Notes: generated by a model from the letters alone, not told the origin. 64,000 nt of DNA from Litoditis marina (GCA_964036275.1 OZ038435.1:14485634-14549633), one strand, 5' to 3'. Positions 23,494 to 35,844 are shown, counted from the stretch's first letter. Made by a program: numbers and translations.

Positions 23494-26400
23494 ATGGGAA
23501 TCTCGAATCTACTGCCCTTTGTTCAAAAAGCATGTCGACAGGTACTTTCGCAATCATTTTCTAGATCAAAAGTAGACTGCACAATCAGTTCATTCGAAAA
23601 TATTGTACTCCGCAGAAAGTTCAGTGAAAAACAAAGGTCAATACAGTTTTTTTTCAAATCTTGGTTGTAGTTTTGTCGTTCAGGTTCAAAGTTGAGCATG
23701 GTTAAACAAGAAACTGGCGGTTTTTTGAGAGCATGATCATGTTGTTGGTTCAGAGGATCATCTGAAAACGTTGAATATAGTCGTTTTCATTATGACGTGA
23801 GAGTGTGTTTCAGGGGAATACGGTAGAGCTGAAAGGCTGCTCCATCGCGATCGACGTCAGTTGCCTTCTTCACAAGGGACTCTTCGGCTGCATGGAACAG
23901 TTCGCCGAGGGAAAGGACACCAAGTTGTCAGTTTTATTGATTAGAATGATTGTATAATAACGGCACCCTCTTTGCACAAGGAATTCGGAGAATATTTATA
24001 GATGGTCTGGCAGGTACTCAGTTTTGCGCTGAACTTTTTTCAATCGATCTTTGTGTAGTTAAAAGGGTTCATTATTTCTATACTGTAAAGATTTGACAGG
24101 AGATGATATGAATGCTGAGAGGTTGAGCATTCGAGTAATCCTATGTTCATAACTAATCTGTAGGAAATGATCAAAGCATCTTTGTAGTTTTGATCTTTGA
24201 TGTCGTTTCGAAACACACCGCAACTCACAAATTACGACCGACAAGCCACGAGCCAACGAGATCAAACTACAAACACGGCGGGATTCGGGATAGAGGGATA
24301 CCTCTAGGCCTCTTGTGTATATAGTGAACCCTATATTTGTTATGTATATATTCTCTTTCCAACTTTATATTTTAGTTACATCTACTACGTGAAGAAGCAC
24401 GTGCAGTCCCTGCTGGACATCGGCTGCCACGTAGTACTGGTGTTTGATGGCAGACCACTGCCCGCTAAAAAGGTATTTTTCAAATTTCGAGCGATTTTAT
24501 TGAGAGGCTCATACCCAACATTTATAATAATTTCAACTGGTCGAAATACCACATCTTCAAACCCCAATTTTCAACGAAACTTGGCACTTTCCGCTAAGAA
24601 GGTACATTGCCAGTTTAGTTGAATGATAATATGAAGTTCATTCGAAAAGATATAAAACAGTGTGAAATTGATTAGAGATTGGTTATCGATTATTTTTTTG
24701 TTCGCAGGACACGAACGCCGATCGTCGCCAGCGTCGCGTCGAGAACATGCGTGCGGGGGAGGTTCTGATGTCTCAGGGAAAGAAGGAGGAGGCGATTGGG
24801 AAGTTCCAGCAGGCTGTCTCCATCACACAGGAAGTCGTCGAGAACACCATCGAGGTACGCGGAAGGGGGCGGGGCCTAGTTTGGGGTTCTTATAAGACTG
24901 AAGTAACCAATTTTTCAGAAATTGTTTCTTGTTCTTTGGTCGAATGGGTTCCAAGAAGCTCACAACATCTCATTCTTTACACAATCATTTGCAGTTCTTC
25001 CGTAAAATGGAGCAGGTGGACGTGATTGTTTCGCCCTACGAGTCGGATGCCCAACTGACGTTTCTGACGAAGAACGGAATGGCGGATGCGGTTATCACGG
25101 AGGACTCGGATCTCATCGCATTCGGATGCGATAAGGTACGGTAGGGGGATGGATACGGTAGATGGGGTAAACGTACGGCGCAGAAGGTATACGGTAGGGG
25201 GGGGGGGCGGTACAGGAATGGATGGGTTGGTACGGTTCAGGATATATAATACACTAGGGCGGTAGATGCACGATATGTGCACTAAGGTGTGGTACTTGTG
25301 GAGTACGTGGGATACAGTACAGGATAAGTACTGTAGTTGGGATTCAATCTGGTACAAAGGTACGGTAGCAGTTGTCATATCACTCTGACCATAATGGCTA
25401 GTTCATCATACGGCACACCACAATGAGTGGTCAAGACTGTATAGATGCTAGGGTTGTCCGATGTTATGAATATCAAGCTCACTATTCAATTGAAAAGCAA
25501 TGAATTTGTCGAACCCGGAACATGTGAAGCGAACGCTATTTACTCTCACTATTGGTGACTCGGTGTCCTTTGCAGATAGTGTTCAAATGGAATTCGGACA
25601 GCGGTGCGTGTACAATCTACGAGAAGGAGAACCTCTACAAGTGTTTCGGCGGAGAAATGAACAAAAAGTTCGATTTCGACAAGTTTCGTCGAATTTGTAT
25701 TCTGTCTGGCTGCGATTATTTGCAGGTAGATTTTCTGACTAGTTTTTCAATCATGTAAGTAAGTGTGTTCAGATGAACAAACGACTATCAGAAACCATGA
25801 CTGTAATTTTGTATTCAAAGGTCGAAGTCATCGCACTGTTCCATATGTGTTTGCTGATGTGCCACATCAATTTATAGTCACGACGCTTTCATCATTTCAA
25901 TGATTATGATTTGTCGAGGGCATTCAACCTAAGAACTAGAATATATTATGTATCTGCACTCTGCAAACCTCAATTACTTATTAATCCCTAGTCACGGATA
26001 ACCCTAGTCGTCCAGTCATTTCGAGCAATTCTGTTTACAGGCTGGTCTACCGGGTGTCGGATTGGCGAAGGCTGTCACCTTCTTCTCGAAAACGGAACAG
26101 ACTAATCTCAGGATGGTAGGAGATGCTTGTTTGTTAAATCAAGTGCTTACAAAATGTGTGCTCAGTTCTGTTTTTTCTCTCTGTAGGATACTTAGGTATT
26201 TTAGTCTTCTTACAAATATAGTTGTGAATCTTTCACCAGAGAAGGACAACTCCTTCTATATAGAGATTTCAGTGTACAGCCTATGCTTTTGATAACAGTA
26301 GTCGGTTCTCACTGAGAGAAATATAAATTTGGTCAAAGAGTCGAGAGAGAGAGAGAGAGAGAGAGAGAGTATGCAATTGGCAGTTGATCATCTACGTCTT

Positions 26401-29400
26401 CAGAAAGTCATACTTTCTTTGAGAATGATTTGGATGGACAAAAACGTTTTTGAAAAGATACTTGTGTGATTCTAGGTTCTTCCCAAAGTTCCCAGCTACC
26501 TGAAGATGTCGAAGTTGAAAGTGACTCCACAGTTCATAGAGGACTTCATACGAGCCGAGAACACGTTCCTGTATCAGGTGAATTTTTTAGTTTTTTTATG
26601 TCGACGATGTATTGTCATTATTGATTGGTTACTATACGTTTGATGCGCTAGCATTCTTAGCTTGACTTTTTCATATACGTTCGATTGTTGGTAAAGTTAT
26701 GAATATTGAAATCGGTTTTAAGTAGTAATATGAAAACGCCTTTATATTATCAGAAACCTTGCTTCCTCCTACAATCAGCTGAATCTTATAAAAACAAAAA
26801 CATAGGTCCCGGGGAGATTTGAACTCCCGTCGCAGGATTCAGAGTCCTGAGTGCTAACCGCTACACCACGGGACCGCTGGTCAGACAGCCGCGCTCCCTG
26901 GGGCCATCCCCGCACTTTCACTCTTGTTTGCGCAAGGCGGTGGTCATTTTCGTTAATCTTAGCTCAAGAATATAAATTCCTTCTATGCATGAAACAGTTC
27001 CACTTTCTTTCCTTGAAATTAAGTAATAGTATGGTGATTTTTTTTCAAGACTGTAAATAAGAAGAACAAATGTTAAGTTAACGAAATTGGCTGTAAATAA
27101 GAAGAACAAATGTTAAGTTAACGAAATTGTACTAGCTAGTGTCAAAATGTGAGTTTTTGATCGGATAGAATACAATTTCAGCTAGGTAGTCGGATTTCTA
27201 ATATATTTCTATCGAAAACCAGGTTGTAACCTCTTTTACAGGTTGTTTTTGACCCGCGCCAACGCTGCCAACGACCGCTGAACCCGTATCCATTGGGAGG
27301 AATAGGAAAGACTTCGAAGGAGAACGAGATGGGCGGAGAGGACGAGATGGATGACGATGTAGGTCATCTTTCTCTCTCTTGCTCTTTCTATCTGTCTCCC
27401 TTTTTCTCTCTTCATTTTTCTTTCTTTCTCTCCCTACCTATAGATCTCTCTATCTGTACCTCTCTATACACTTCTCTTTCTCTTTCTTCTTTCTTTCTTT
27501 CTTTCTCTCTCTCTCCTCCTTCTTCTTCTTTCTTTATCTCTCTGCACTCACATTTTCCGGCATACCATAATGTAGGTGAATTCTATATCTAACCGGGTTT
27601 TTAGGTAACCTAACCCTTTTTTGGTAACCTATTTTCTAGGTTAATTCAGTAGGTAAGCGGATGGTAACCTAGAATGAAGAACCGGTTACCTGTTTTTCTA
27701 ACGCAAATGTGGTTTTTAACGTTACTTTGAACGGTAACCGGATTTCAGTTTTAGGTTACTTCCAGGTTACCTACCAAGGTAACCTGAAAAATAGGTTACC
27801 CAAAAAGGGTTAGGTTACCTAAAAACCCGGTTAGTTGTAGAATGGGCTCATAATGTGATATGATTTCAGTTTGTGAAGAAACCGAAAGGAAAGGAGGAGA
27901 ATGGTTTCTCATTCGCTGGAATCGTCTCAGCTGCCTCAACCTCAGTCAGACTTGCGTTGGGAAATAATGTTAGTTTATTTATAGTACTAATATTGTTATT
28001 GTTATTTTATAAACACGATATAATGTCGCTTCATTGCGTATATGTATATGCCAAGAACGATTTTCAGAATACTCAGACTATACCAACAAATGAGAGAAGT
28101 CAATAGGTAGATACAAATCTTTAGTGTATATGTTTTTATTGGTATAGATATTTATCGAAAAACAGTATTAAATGTGTATGAGATAGGCTTTAGTTACCAT
28201 AAAACGTCGAACTAGGTCAATTGCAAAACGGTAGGTCCCGGGGAGATTTGAACTCCCGTCGCAGGATTCAGAGTCCTGAGTGCTAACCGCTACACCACGG
28301 GACCGCTGGTCAGCAGGTCGCGCGCATCTAAGCCATAGCCGCGCCCGCTTTTCTCCCTCTTGGACTGAGACAGCAAACATCTATACGCCCGGCACACTGC
28401 AAAGAGGCGGACATCATTTTTGTTCTGTGTTTGTAGTTCGATCACGACGCGTTCTAGTAATTTTCAAAAAGTGCTGTGTAGTAGTTCAGCCTACAACTAA
28501 AATTTGGTCACCAGAGTTGGAAAACCGTGGTTATTAGGTTGAAATGGCGAGAATGGAAAGTTATATTGAAAATAAAGGGAATTATCATCACTTTGTAGCA
28601 TTTTAATGTGATTTTCTGGGAAATTTGAGCAGCATTCGCTGTCAACTACTAATTAGCTAGCGTCTCATTAGTTCTACATGTAATACCAAAAAAAAATACA
28701 TTTGTTATTGATGTTTTGTTATGTAAAGTAAGGAAAAAAGTTACATGTTATTTTCCGTTTTCAGGCTGAGAGTCAAGCGATGATGGACAAGTTCCTTCTG
28801 CCTGCCAAACTACCCGAGTGGTCCGTCTGGTCAGACAGATTCGAGAGTGCAGGCAAAAGGAGGAGACGCAGAGAAGAGGAGGCGCTCAAGAAGTCCAAGC
28901 AGTGCGGTGGCGCATTCGTGGTGAGTGTTTTTTTTGGGGGGGGGGGAGGGATTTCCGTTTTTGTTCCAAAGTTTGGGAAAATTACGATTTTGCATTGAAA
29001 ATAGACAACTTTTCCCGATTTTCAAAGTTGTTTGTTTTTAAACGGTAACCAGAATTCTGTATCAGGCTATTTCCCGGTCACCTCTCAGGTAACCTGAAAC
29101 GGGGCTACAAAAACCGGTTATATGGGGAATAGGCCGTTATTTCAGTAGCTAGTATCGGCGGACGCTAATATTTTTTGTTTTCGGTTTTTACTGCTTACAA
29201 AAAGTTGGTTGGTTAGTTGGCGTAATTTGAAAATAAAACGGCCCAAAAACTGGCAGTTCTTGTCGTATTAGTTGACTGTAGAATCGAGATTTACATAAAT
29301 GAAACTGCAATTTCAGCTGGACTCGCCGTCCAAGAGAGTGAAGAAAGTGAGAACACGTGTGATCGAAATGGATGACGAAATAATGTTGGGAGACACGCCA

Positions 29401-32400
29401 GAAAAGAAAGAAGAAAGGAAAGAGGAGAAGAATGAAACTAAAAAGGTTGGTGAATATTTCCCGGATAAGGTTCGTGCAAGTTAGGGACCAGTGACACTGA
29501 TGAGCGACCAAATTGTGGATGGCTGGGGCTCGAAACGGAGGACTCACGAATGAGAAAACCTCCTGTAACACAAATAAGCCGTACGAAATACCATAGATTG
29601 TAAAGAGATTATTTTGCTTCAAAATGGCCAAGATGCCCTGAATACTAGATGGGCGGGGCTAGTCTATTTTAACGACCATGATTGGTCGGCCTGACCAAAC
29701 TACATATTTGATGTTCATTTTTTTCTCAGAGATTCGTCTCCAAGGCCTCCGTGAAAAGGAAACTTCTGAAGAACGAGGCCGACCAGAGTTGGAGCATAGA
29801 TGAGATGATCAAAATGTACGCCGACCCACCAGCGGGCACCAACGAAGGGGGCGTGGCCAAAATGGAGGAAGAGGGCGTGGCCAAAATGGAGAAAGAGGGC
29901 GTGGCTGTGAATTTGACGCTGGCCGAACGTGTGAAACTTCGATCTCGCCGCAGCCCGGTTACGATAGAGGATGACATTGAGATAGGTGGGTGTATGAATG
30001 TGTAAAATCAGTTGGTTTGGCATTTTTGAATGAATTAAAGTGCCATACATACTTGGTGCGTCTGCGGGCGGCTGCGGGCGTCTGCGGCGCGGGTAAACTA
30101 GTGGTTTGCCCGCAGACGCCCGCAAACGCCCGCAGACGCCCGCAAACGCACTACAATTGAAGTATGTACGCGCGTCTGTGGCTGGCTGCGGCGCGGTTCC
30201 CCTCATTTGAATTTCAAATAGAAAGTTCGAACTTATTGTTGAAATTATGATTCCCTCCACTTATTAGGAATATTTGTCATTTATCACATCAATGCTAATA
30301 ATGTTTATCCCTCAAAATTTGTAAATCACTTGATTAGCATTGCCTGCAACTGTCTGTTGAAAATGCATGGAATATCATTATTAGATTACCGCTTACCGAA
30401 TCAACTGAATCTTCTTAAACGTTTTTTTCCATTCTGAAACTTTTTTTCGAATACAAAACAAAAGAAAAGGAGACATTCACTTTAAACTGATTAAAAACTG
30501 ATAATAGAGTGCAGTGAACATCGAGTAGAATACAAACATATATTTAAATGAACTATACTAAAGTAACTTGATGGGTTTAATAATGATTTTTAGAACATTA
30601 GTGATGATATGTCGAGAATGATCAATCCTGACGCAGAGAGCCGCTGCGGCAATATTGAATTGAATCATTATTGCCGCAACTGCTTTTGCGGCTGTCTGCG
30701 GCCCCGCCCGCAGACGCCCGCAGCCGCTTTTGCCCGCCGAAGTATGAATGCGCGGCAAAACGCCGGGAGCCGCCACCAGCCGCACATTTGATCAATAATC
30801 AGGGGCGCCATACTTATATCATATGCCGCCCGCAGACGCCCGCAGCCGCAGCCAAGTATGTAGGGCACTTAAGGAGTCTTGCTCGGTAAACGATTTATGA
30901 GTACATTGAGTACAATATATTTATGTTGCATTATGTTTACTTATGAACTTTTGGTCGTGGGTGGATTGCTGAGAAACTTTTTCGCTGAACTATTTAGCTG
31001 CATCAAAATCATAGTTCGATCGATTTTTTCCTAAATTTTCATAGTTTGTCTCTATTTCAGTTACAACCACCACATGTTCCTTAACTGTCCGCAAGGTTGA
31101 CGTCATCAATCATGACGTCACATCGGAAGAAGTCAAAAAGCCTGATGATTCTGCGTCAGATGACATAATCGAAATTGACGTCAAATCGGATTCAGAAGGG
31201 GCTACCTGCACAACAGAATCGAAGAGTTCAACAACCGTCAAGAGAGAGGAGAAACTGATCATCGAAGTAAAGGAAGAGAAAAAGGAGAAAACAGTCGCGT
31301 CTCCAATTGGTGTGTTTTTCTATTTCTTTCGTTCTTATTTCCAGGATGCTCTGTCATAAAACAACTATCAGTGAGTCGCTCGAAAACTTCCTACATCAAA
31401 TTTCGGAGTTTTTCGAAGCTGGTTAATAGTGAAATCGGCAAAATCCATTTTGGAATCAGGGTGAAACTGTTTCATCAAGACTTTCTATTCGCTATGTTCC
31501 TTTAAGAGAAATTATTTTGTATTTTAAAACAGACCCCTCTTCATAAATGACAGCAACTTTACCTTCAATTCACCCTAATTAATAGTTTGTTATAACTTCC
31601 TCCTATCATTATAATTTGATATGTCTCTTTTCAGTGACCGCCCCCGTGCTCCGCAAGCGACCATCATTCCAGTCTCCCCTTCTGGGACCTCCATCTCAAT
31701 CCCCTCTCAATCCAGCGACAACCAGTAGTTCTATTCCGAAACAGACGGGCAAAAGCTCGTATTTTCTGCAGAAGTCAGTTTGTTTTCCGTTAGACGTAGT
31801 GAATTTCTGTTTTTCGATCTACTTTAATCTACTTCTATTTTTTTTGATCTTCTTTTGTCTACTTTAAAGCAAATGTTGTGCATTAATAGCATTCTGGTTT
31901 TTGTCAGTAAAAGAACATTTTTCATACGTCCAATCGGTTTTCGGTTTCACCTTATTACCCCATAACTCGTTATTTTTCTGTTCGATTTGATTTATTTGTT
32001 TCATTTCCAATACTAATCCCCCCTCTCTCTCTTCCAGAAGTGCTAGTTGTTCGAACCCTTTCAAACGACCCCGTTTCGATTCTCCCCTCCTCTCGTCCCC
32101 CGCAGCCAGTTCGGCTGTCAAGAAGGAAACAACGCCCTCCAAAAAGGTAGATATTCTTAAATATTAGTCTTTAAATACATACATGTGTTTGAATCATCTC
32201 TAACATTCGAAAAATACTACTTTTGAAGCGTTTTTGAATAAACTTCAATTCAAATCAAGTTGCTCTGAAATCATCGATTTGTTTTTGTTTTCTTGTTTAT
32301 CGAATTCCACTCCACTCGAAAAATTTCGAACTTTAACCACCCTAGTGCGCTCTCAAGAATATTGATTGGTGGAAAATATCGATTGATTTCCAGTCTCTTC

Positions 32401-32525
32401 TCCCACCGGACAAGGATGAAAATGAGGCCGACGACAAGGATGGAGTGACGTCATATCGATTTTCCCCCATTTCTCGTTCTGTCGGTTTCCGAGCACCCGG
32501 CCTCAGAAGGTCAAAGACTTCCTAG
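23494..32525 (+). CDS. exo-1: Exonuclease 1 (Rad2/FEN family)
   Basis: 5'-3' exonuclease and flap endonuclease for mismatch repair and double-strand-break resection. Exons: 23494-23541, 23814-23923, 24376-24472, 24708-24854, 24995-25135, 25576-25725, 26041-26115, 26476-26577, 27242-27358, 27870-27968, 28765-28920, 29317-29445, 29730-29985, 31061-31309, 31635-31773, 32038-32146, 32394-32525; 751 residues (human 846). The N-terminus [13 protein letters not shown] is the family start that must be Met-Gly. Catalytic metal acidics fall at human-like positions: D30 ([12 protein letters not shown]), D77 ([12 protein letters not shown]), E150 and D152 ([10 protein letters not shown]), D171 and D173 ([12 protein letters not shown]), D228 (CILSGCDYL). 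The H2TH segment [11 protein letters not shown] follows. Exons 11-17 encode a Lys/Glu/Ser-rich tail with no enzymatic motif. An acceptor 28 nt before the ATG suggests trans-splicing. Confidence 0.96.
24182..24280. repeat. TIR element family C (EXO1 intron 2)
   Basis: TTGTAGTTTTGATC ... GAGATCAAACTACAAACACG, about 99 bp. A foldback element like those at 7883 and 8211. Confidence 0.65.
24585..24606 (+). repeat. Echo of EXO1 exon 3 donor
   Basis: CACTTTCCGCTAAGAAGGTA closely repeats the true exon end CACTGCCCGCTAAAAAGGTA (24456-24475), 131 nt downstream of it. Only the junction region matches. Confidence 0.5.
26347..26371. repeat. (GA)n microsatellite
   Basis: Pure GA dinucleotide run in EXO1 intron 7. 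Confidence 0.95.
26804..26875 (-). tRNA. tRNA-Gln (CUG)
   Basis: A 72-nt cloverleaf on the - strand inside EXO1 intron 8. The acceptor stem GGTCCCG/CGGGACC is perfect. The anticodon arm CAGGA-CTCTGAA-TCCTG gives anticodon CUG, reading CAG. The B box AGTTCAAATCTC and A box TGGTGTAGCGGTTAG are intact, and a T-rich terminator (TTTTTGTTTTT) follows. No intron. The sequence matches the usual animal tRNA-Gln. Confidence 0.96.
27051..27130 (+). repeat. 40-bp direct duplication
   Basis: Two perfect adjacent copies starting CTGTAAATAAGAAGAACAAA in EXO1 intron 8. Confidence 0.95.
27360..27545 (+). repeat. CT-rich microsatellite
   Basis: Long CT/CTTT tract starting at the donor of EXO1 exon 9. The open frames through it are low-complexity artefacts. 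Confidence 0.9.
27577..27846. repeat. GGTAACC foldback, family G, long copy
   Basis: Near-palindromic 270 bp in EXO1 intron 9. The left arm CTAACCGGGTTTTTAGGTAA and right arm TTACCTAAAAACCCGGTTAG are perfect complements. Many internal GGTTACC/GGTAACC repeats. Confidence 0.92.
28068..28106 (+). other. Candidate alternative (poison) exon of EXO1
   Basis: 39 nt between EXO1 exons 10 and 11, preceded by CGATTTTCAG and followed by GTAGAT. In the phase set by exon 10 it encodes 12 residues ([12 protein letters not shown]) and then TAG, the stop being the last three exon bases. Inclusion would give a 374-residue protein with only the nuclease domain. Confidence 0.35.
28233..28304 (-). tRNA. tRNA-Gln (CUG), second identical copy
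   Basis: Identical over all 72 nt to the gene at 26804-26875, on the same strand, in EXO1 intron 10. The adjoining GCTGGTCAG upstream of the 5' end is also shared; the sequence then diverges, with related GC-rich patches. TTTT follows as terminator. Probably a local duplication. Confidence 0.96.
29043..29140. repeat. Family G fragment (EXO1 intron 11)
   Basis: Short degenerate foldback with GGTAACC, CAGGTAACCTGAAACGGGG and AAAAACCGGTTAT blocks. Confidence 0.5.
29848..29911 (+). repeat. Coding 27-bp-type repeat in EXO1 exon 13
   Basis: GGGCGTGGCCAAAATGGAG followed by AAGAG recurs in frame, producing successive GVAKMEEE and GVAKMEKE units and a partial third GVAV in the tail. Confidence 0.85.
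30038..30870. mobile_element. 833-bp TIR element with GC-rich ends (EXO1 intron 13)
   Basis: Ends are inverse: AAGTGCCATACATACTTGG at the left and CCAAGTATGTAGGGCACTT at the right. Both continue into arrays of GCGGGCGTCTGCGGGCGGCT-like motifs, and the centre is AT-rich. TTAA-like bases lie at both borders (TTAAAGTGCC, GGGCACTTAA), as seen with piggyBac-type targets, but no transposase is encoded. A non-autonomous DNA transposon. Confidence 0.85.
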
Positions 32526-33252
32526 ACGAAATATGTCAATTATCGATTTTTCTATTGTCAGTTATTGATTTCTCCCAGTTCTGATCTTCATACTGTATCT
32601 CGTGTGCACTACAAATCTCTTTTATTTCCGATCACTGATTTTTGCGAAGATTTCTTAGGGAATTGGTTTTGATTACCGATTGTTGATTCATTGAGTTTTT
32701 AGTTCTGATCGTCATACTGTCACTCGTGTGCACTGTTGCTGGTATTTTCATTCTATTATTCGAATTGTATGCTAAAGTTTCTATGATCTGCTTGTCTAAC
32801 TTTTTTATTATAGGTATTTTACTGACTTACAGGTTTATTTGCTTTCAAACGAAATTTCTCTGACCTCACAATCCCAGTTTCTTTGTATGTACTTTGCTCA
32901 TGGTGATTACGCGCTTGTCAGTCTCTCTTTCAGTTTCATCTCAGCGAAATTCACTTTTGGTATTTTATATATGGTTGTTTGTTTAGAAACTATTTGCATG
33001 TTTGTAATGTATTATTCTGACATTAGCATGCTTCGTTTTTGAATAGGTTCGTTGACATATTTTGGAACGAATGTATGAATCTTAGCGGCAAACCCAGTAA
33101 AAACTTCTTTGCTTTGAATCTTATGTTGACAATTATTTGGTATGTACAGATCAAACAGAAAGTAAATTTAGTTGAATCGTACACACAGCTTTTGTGCACA
33201 GTGAACATTTATTCAAAGAACGGTGATATTTTCCATATCCAACAGATAGATC

Positions 33253-33491
33253 TGTGACCGTATTCACTAAGCGCGAATAGCCGGGTAAGCTATTTGAGCA
33301 AATTTTCAATACGGCACTGTATAAAGTACGTTTATTTCTTTTCAAAGTGTATTGCTCCATTCGTTGAGTTAAGCAAAACATTCATAATGTGTTGATAAAA
33401 CGGGAGAAAATAATAATACGCGAGAAAAATCCTTCTGAATATTCGCTCAAATAGCTTACCCGGCTATTTGAGCTTAGTGAATACGGCCACA
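33253..33491. repeat. TIR element family I, copy 1
   Basis: The left end TGTGACCGTATTCACTAAGC and its inverse at the right (TTAGTGAATACGGCCACA) continue inward through AGCCGGGTAAGCTATTTGAG, complementary on both sides. A 239-bp foldback. The relative at 60466-60710 shares the GGCCGTAT ends. Confidence 0.9.
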
Positions 33492-33855
33492 GTAAAGGCC
33501 ACTGGCGATTTCATTCTGAAATTCAGGCGATAGATATTTCCCTCTTTCCTCGTTCGAACTGGGGATGAAGCCGACGATAGCTGTGATACTTGTGATAAAA
33601 AGGTATTAAGTGTGAAAAAAGTATTGAAGAGGGAACAAACTAAAAACTATTAAAATGCCTTTAAAACGGACCTCCACTGGTTTTACGAATTTCCACCATT
33701 TTGAAGTTTTCCCCACAGTAGCCTTTCCTGGAATTGTATTGCAACTGTACCACTGACCAGGCTCCCTAGCGAAGTCAACCAGGTGGTGAGCTTGAACCGA
33801 TAGTCACCTTATCTGCATTCTGACTTTTCGGTTGCACAGTGGCTGCTTCTCGGAA

Positions 33856-33980
33856 TTAAAGTAGGACGATTATGTGATCCAATCTCGGCGCGTCAGTCCT
33901 TTAAACTGCAATAGAAAAATGTATTGCAGTTTAAAGGACTGAAGCGTTGAGATTGGAGCACATGATCGTCCTTCTTTAAA
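33856..33980. repeat. TIR element family D, copy 1
   Basis: 125-bp near-palindrome: TTAAAGTAGGACGATTATGT ... CATGATCGTCCTTCTTTAA, with the inner pair CAGTCCTTTAAACTGCAAT / ATTGCAGTTTAAAGGACTG. Copies also at 57611 and 63164. Confidence 0.93.
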
Positions 33981-34175
33981 GCATAATGTAGGTGACCACA
34001 ACATGGGTCAGGCGCTATCCAGAAATCTCAACGCATAGATGATATTTTCATGGGACTTTCCTTTGATGCCCGGCCAAATACGTCAGAATTAGTAATTTAT
34101 AGATGAAGGGTTATTTATGCTGGTTCACGTGAATAATCCGATATTTAGAACAATTCCGTGCCTTTAACTGGGAAC

Positions 34176-34411
34176 TATACTCCGTTTCACCAATCGGTGA
34201 CTTTCTACAGTAATCTTTCGAATATTCAAGGAAATTTATCTAATCAACAAACAGACTCTTAGCTTCACTGTTTTCTGTGCTTGTAGTAACTAATGTACAA
34301 AACAAAATATTAAAGTTTAACCTATTTATACTCCCTACAAGATATGAATAATGTACTTGAGATATTTACAATCTTACTGTAGAGGGCTATTGTTGCGTGA
34401 AACAGACTATA
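34176..34411. repeat. TIR element family E, copy a
   Basis: About 236 bp, from TATACTCCGTTTCACCAATC and CTACAGTAATC at the left to TTACTGTAGAGGGCTATTG and GAAACAGACTATA at the right. The interior is more diverged than in the copies at 35607, 60712 and 63097. Confidence 0.75.
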
Positions 34412-35124
34412 CCTCGGAGCACAGCGGAATATTCTCTTGAAGTGTCATTCCTGATGAGCCCAATTGAGATCCGTGGTCAGGTAACTCACCTCAGGCTTTT
34501 CTAGTCCTGTAGTCATCATATTATTAACAAAACATCAAGAGTGGAATTGAAAATCGACTATACCTTACACTTTTTATAGACTCTTGATTCAGATTGAAAA
34601 AAGTTCTAAAAACGGATGTGGAAGTGTGCTTCAATTAGAATGAGAGAAAGTGGGAGTCGGAAACTTGGTCGTTTTCTGAGAAAAGCTATTACATCTGTTA
34701 TTACATCATACGTGATATGTGCTATTGCCTAAGCACGTTTGTAACTTGTTTGTGTAACTCACATTGTTAGGAGAAAAGCTTACTTTGTTCCAATTGAGCT
34801 GGAGATGCGGACAATACTGCTCCAGCTCCTCATAGGTTGTCTGATTCACGTAGTAACTAACGCAGGGGTGACCACAAGTTGCACGCGTGCAACGTTTTTA
34901 GGGAGATGAGGGTCGTAAAGGCCTGCCAGGGCCGAAAAATTTCCAAATCACCATGATTTTTCACCAATTTAGGTGAATTTCCCGCAATTATGAAGAATAA
35001 GTTCTTAATTTTCGGTGAATTCGTATATTTTAAGAGGGAGGGGTCGTACCGGTGGTAGGCTGGTCAACTTTTTGGTCACCCCTGACTAACGGCAGCTGTA
35101 AATCATGTATATAGGGTGTTACCA

Positions 35125-35192
35125 AAGTTGTAGTTCGATTATCCCTCATTCGTCAACAGAGGTAAAACAGTGTGACCAAACTACAAACACAG
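35125..35192. repeat. TIR element family C (intergenic)
   Basis: GTTGTAGTTCGATTATCC ... GACCAAACTACAAACACAG, about 68 bp. Confidence 0.6.
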
Positions 35193-35606
35193 CAGACGAG
35201 GTTCACTTATTGTAGACTCCTAGAAAAACGCTGATTTCGGACAGACATTATGTCCATTTTTGAACTTTTATTTGTGTTTTGTACATGATAAATGTTTAAA
35301 TAAACTGGTGTGGTGCTGGGCTAAATGTATGTATCATTACAACGAGAATCATATCTGTAGGCAATGTTTTAATCGGAAAACACTCATTCAATTAGTGCTG
35401 TGAGAAACCAGGTAGGAACGAGAGAGACTATCATGATATAACAAGGTTATATTGATAATATTTCCCCAAAGAATCCCAACCTCTGAAAATCAATTCAAAG
35501 GTTTGCACTCCTCTGTCGTGCTTAAATTGTGTATTCGTAGTAGAAATTCTAGTTTTCAAATTATTGAAAACTTGTCAAACAGTCAATAACCAAATAATCT
35601 CGGTTC

Positions 35607-35844
35607 GTATAGTTTGTTCCACCCAGTTATAACCCTCTACAGTAATCTGCTCAAACTTCCATGGAAAAGTTTAGAATGTTGTTGCTTTTAGATTTTCTCC
35701 AAGTTTCGGTAGTGTCTTCTGCACCTTCACTTCTACAATCTCTGAAAGTTTGAAACCAGAAGAATTAGTTAATCATTAGAAATAGCCTTCTGAATATTTT
35801 ACGGATTACTGTAGAAGGACATCGATTGGTGAAACAGAGTATAC
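35607..35844. repeat. TIR element family E, copy b
   Basis: GTATAGTTTGTTCCACCCAG ... CGATTGGTGAAACAGAGTATAC. The - strand carries an acceptor-like CTTTCAG followed by a 23-codon open segment that could be the last exon of the small gene at 35671-36597. Confidence 0.85.

Larger units (their letters stand above)
32526..35606. other. Repeat-rich intergenic DNA 3' of EXO1
   Basis: About 3.1 kb without a supported gene. The open frames are short and without splice context. It contains TIR elements of families I, D, E and C, listed separately. Confidence 0.6.

Noticed and set aside
27293..27592. 99-residue frame after EXO1 exon 9
   Set aside because: Continuation of the exon into the CT tract of the intron past a good GTAGGT donor.
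33097..35844. CTGTTTCA motifs as upstream signals of 21U-RNA (piRNA) genes
   Set aside because: The motif is part of the family E terminal repeat; no independent cluster with the expected spacing to a 5' T could be seen.
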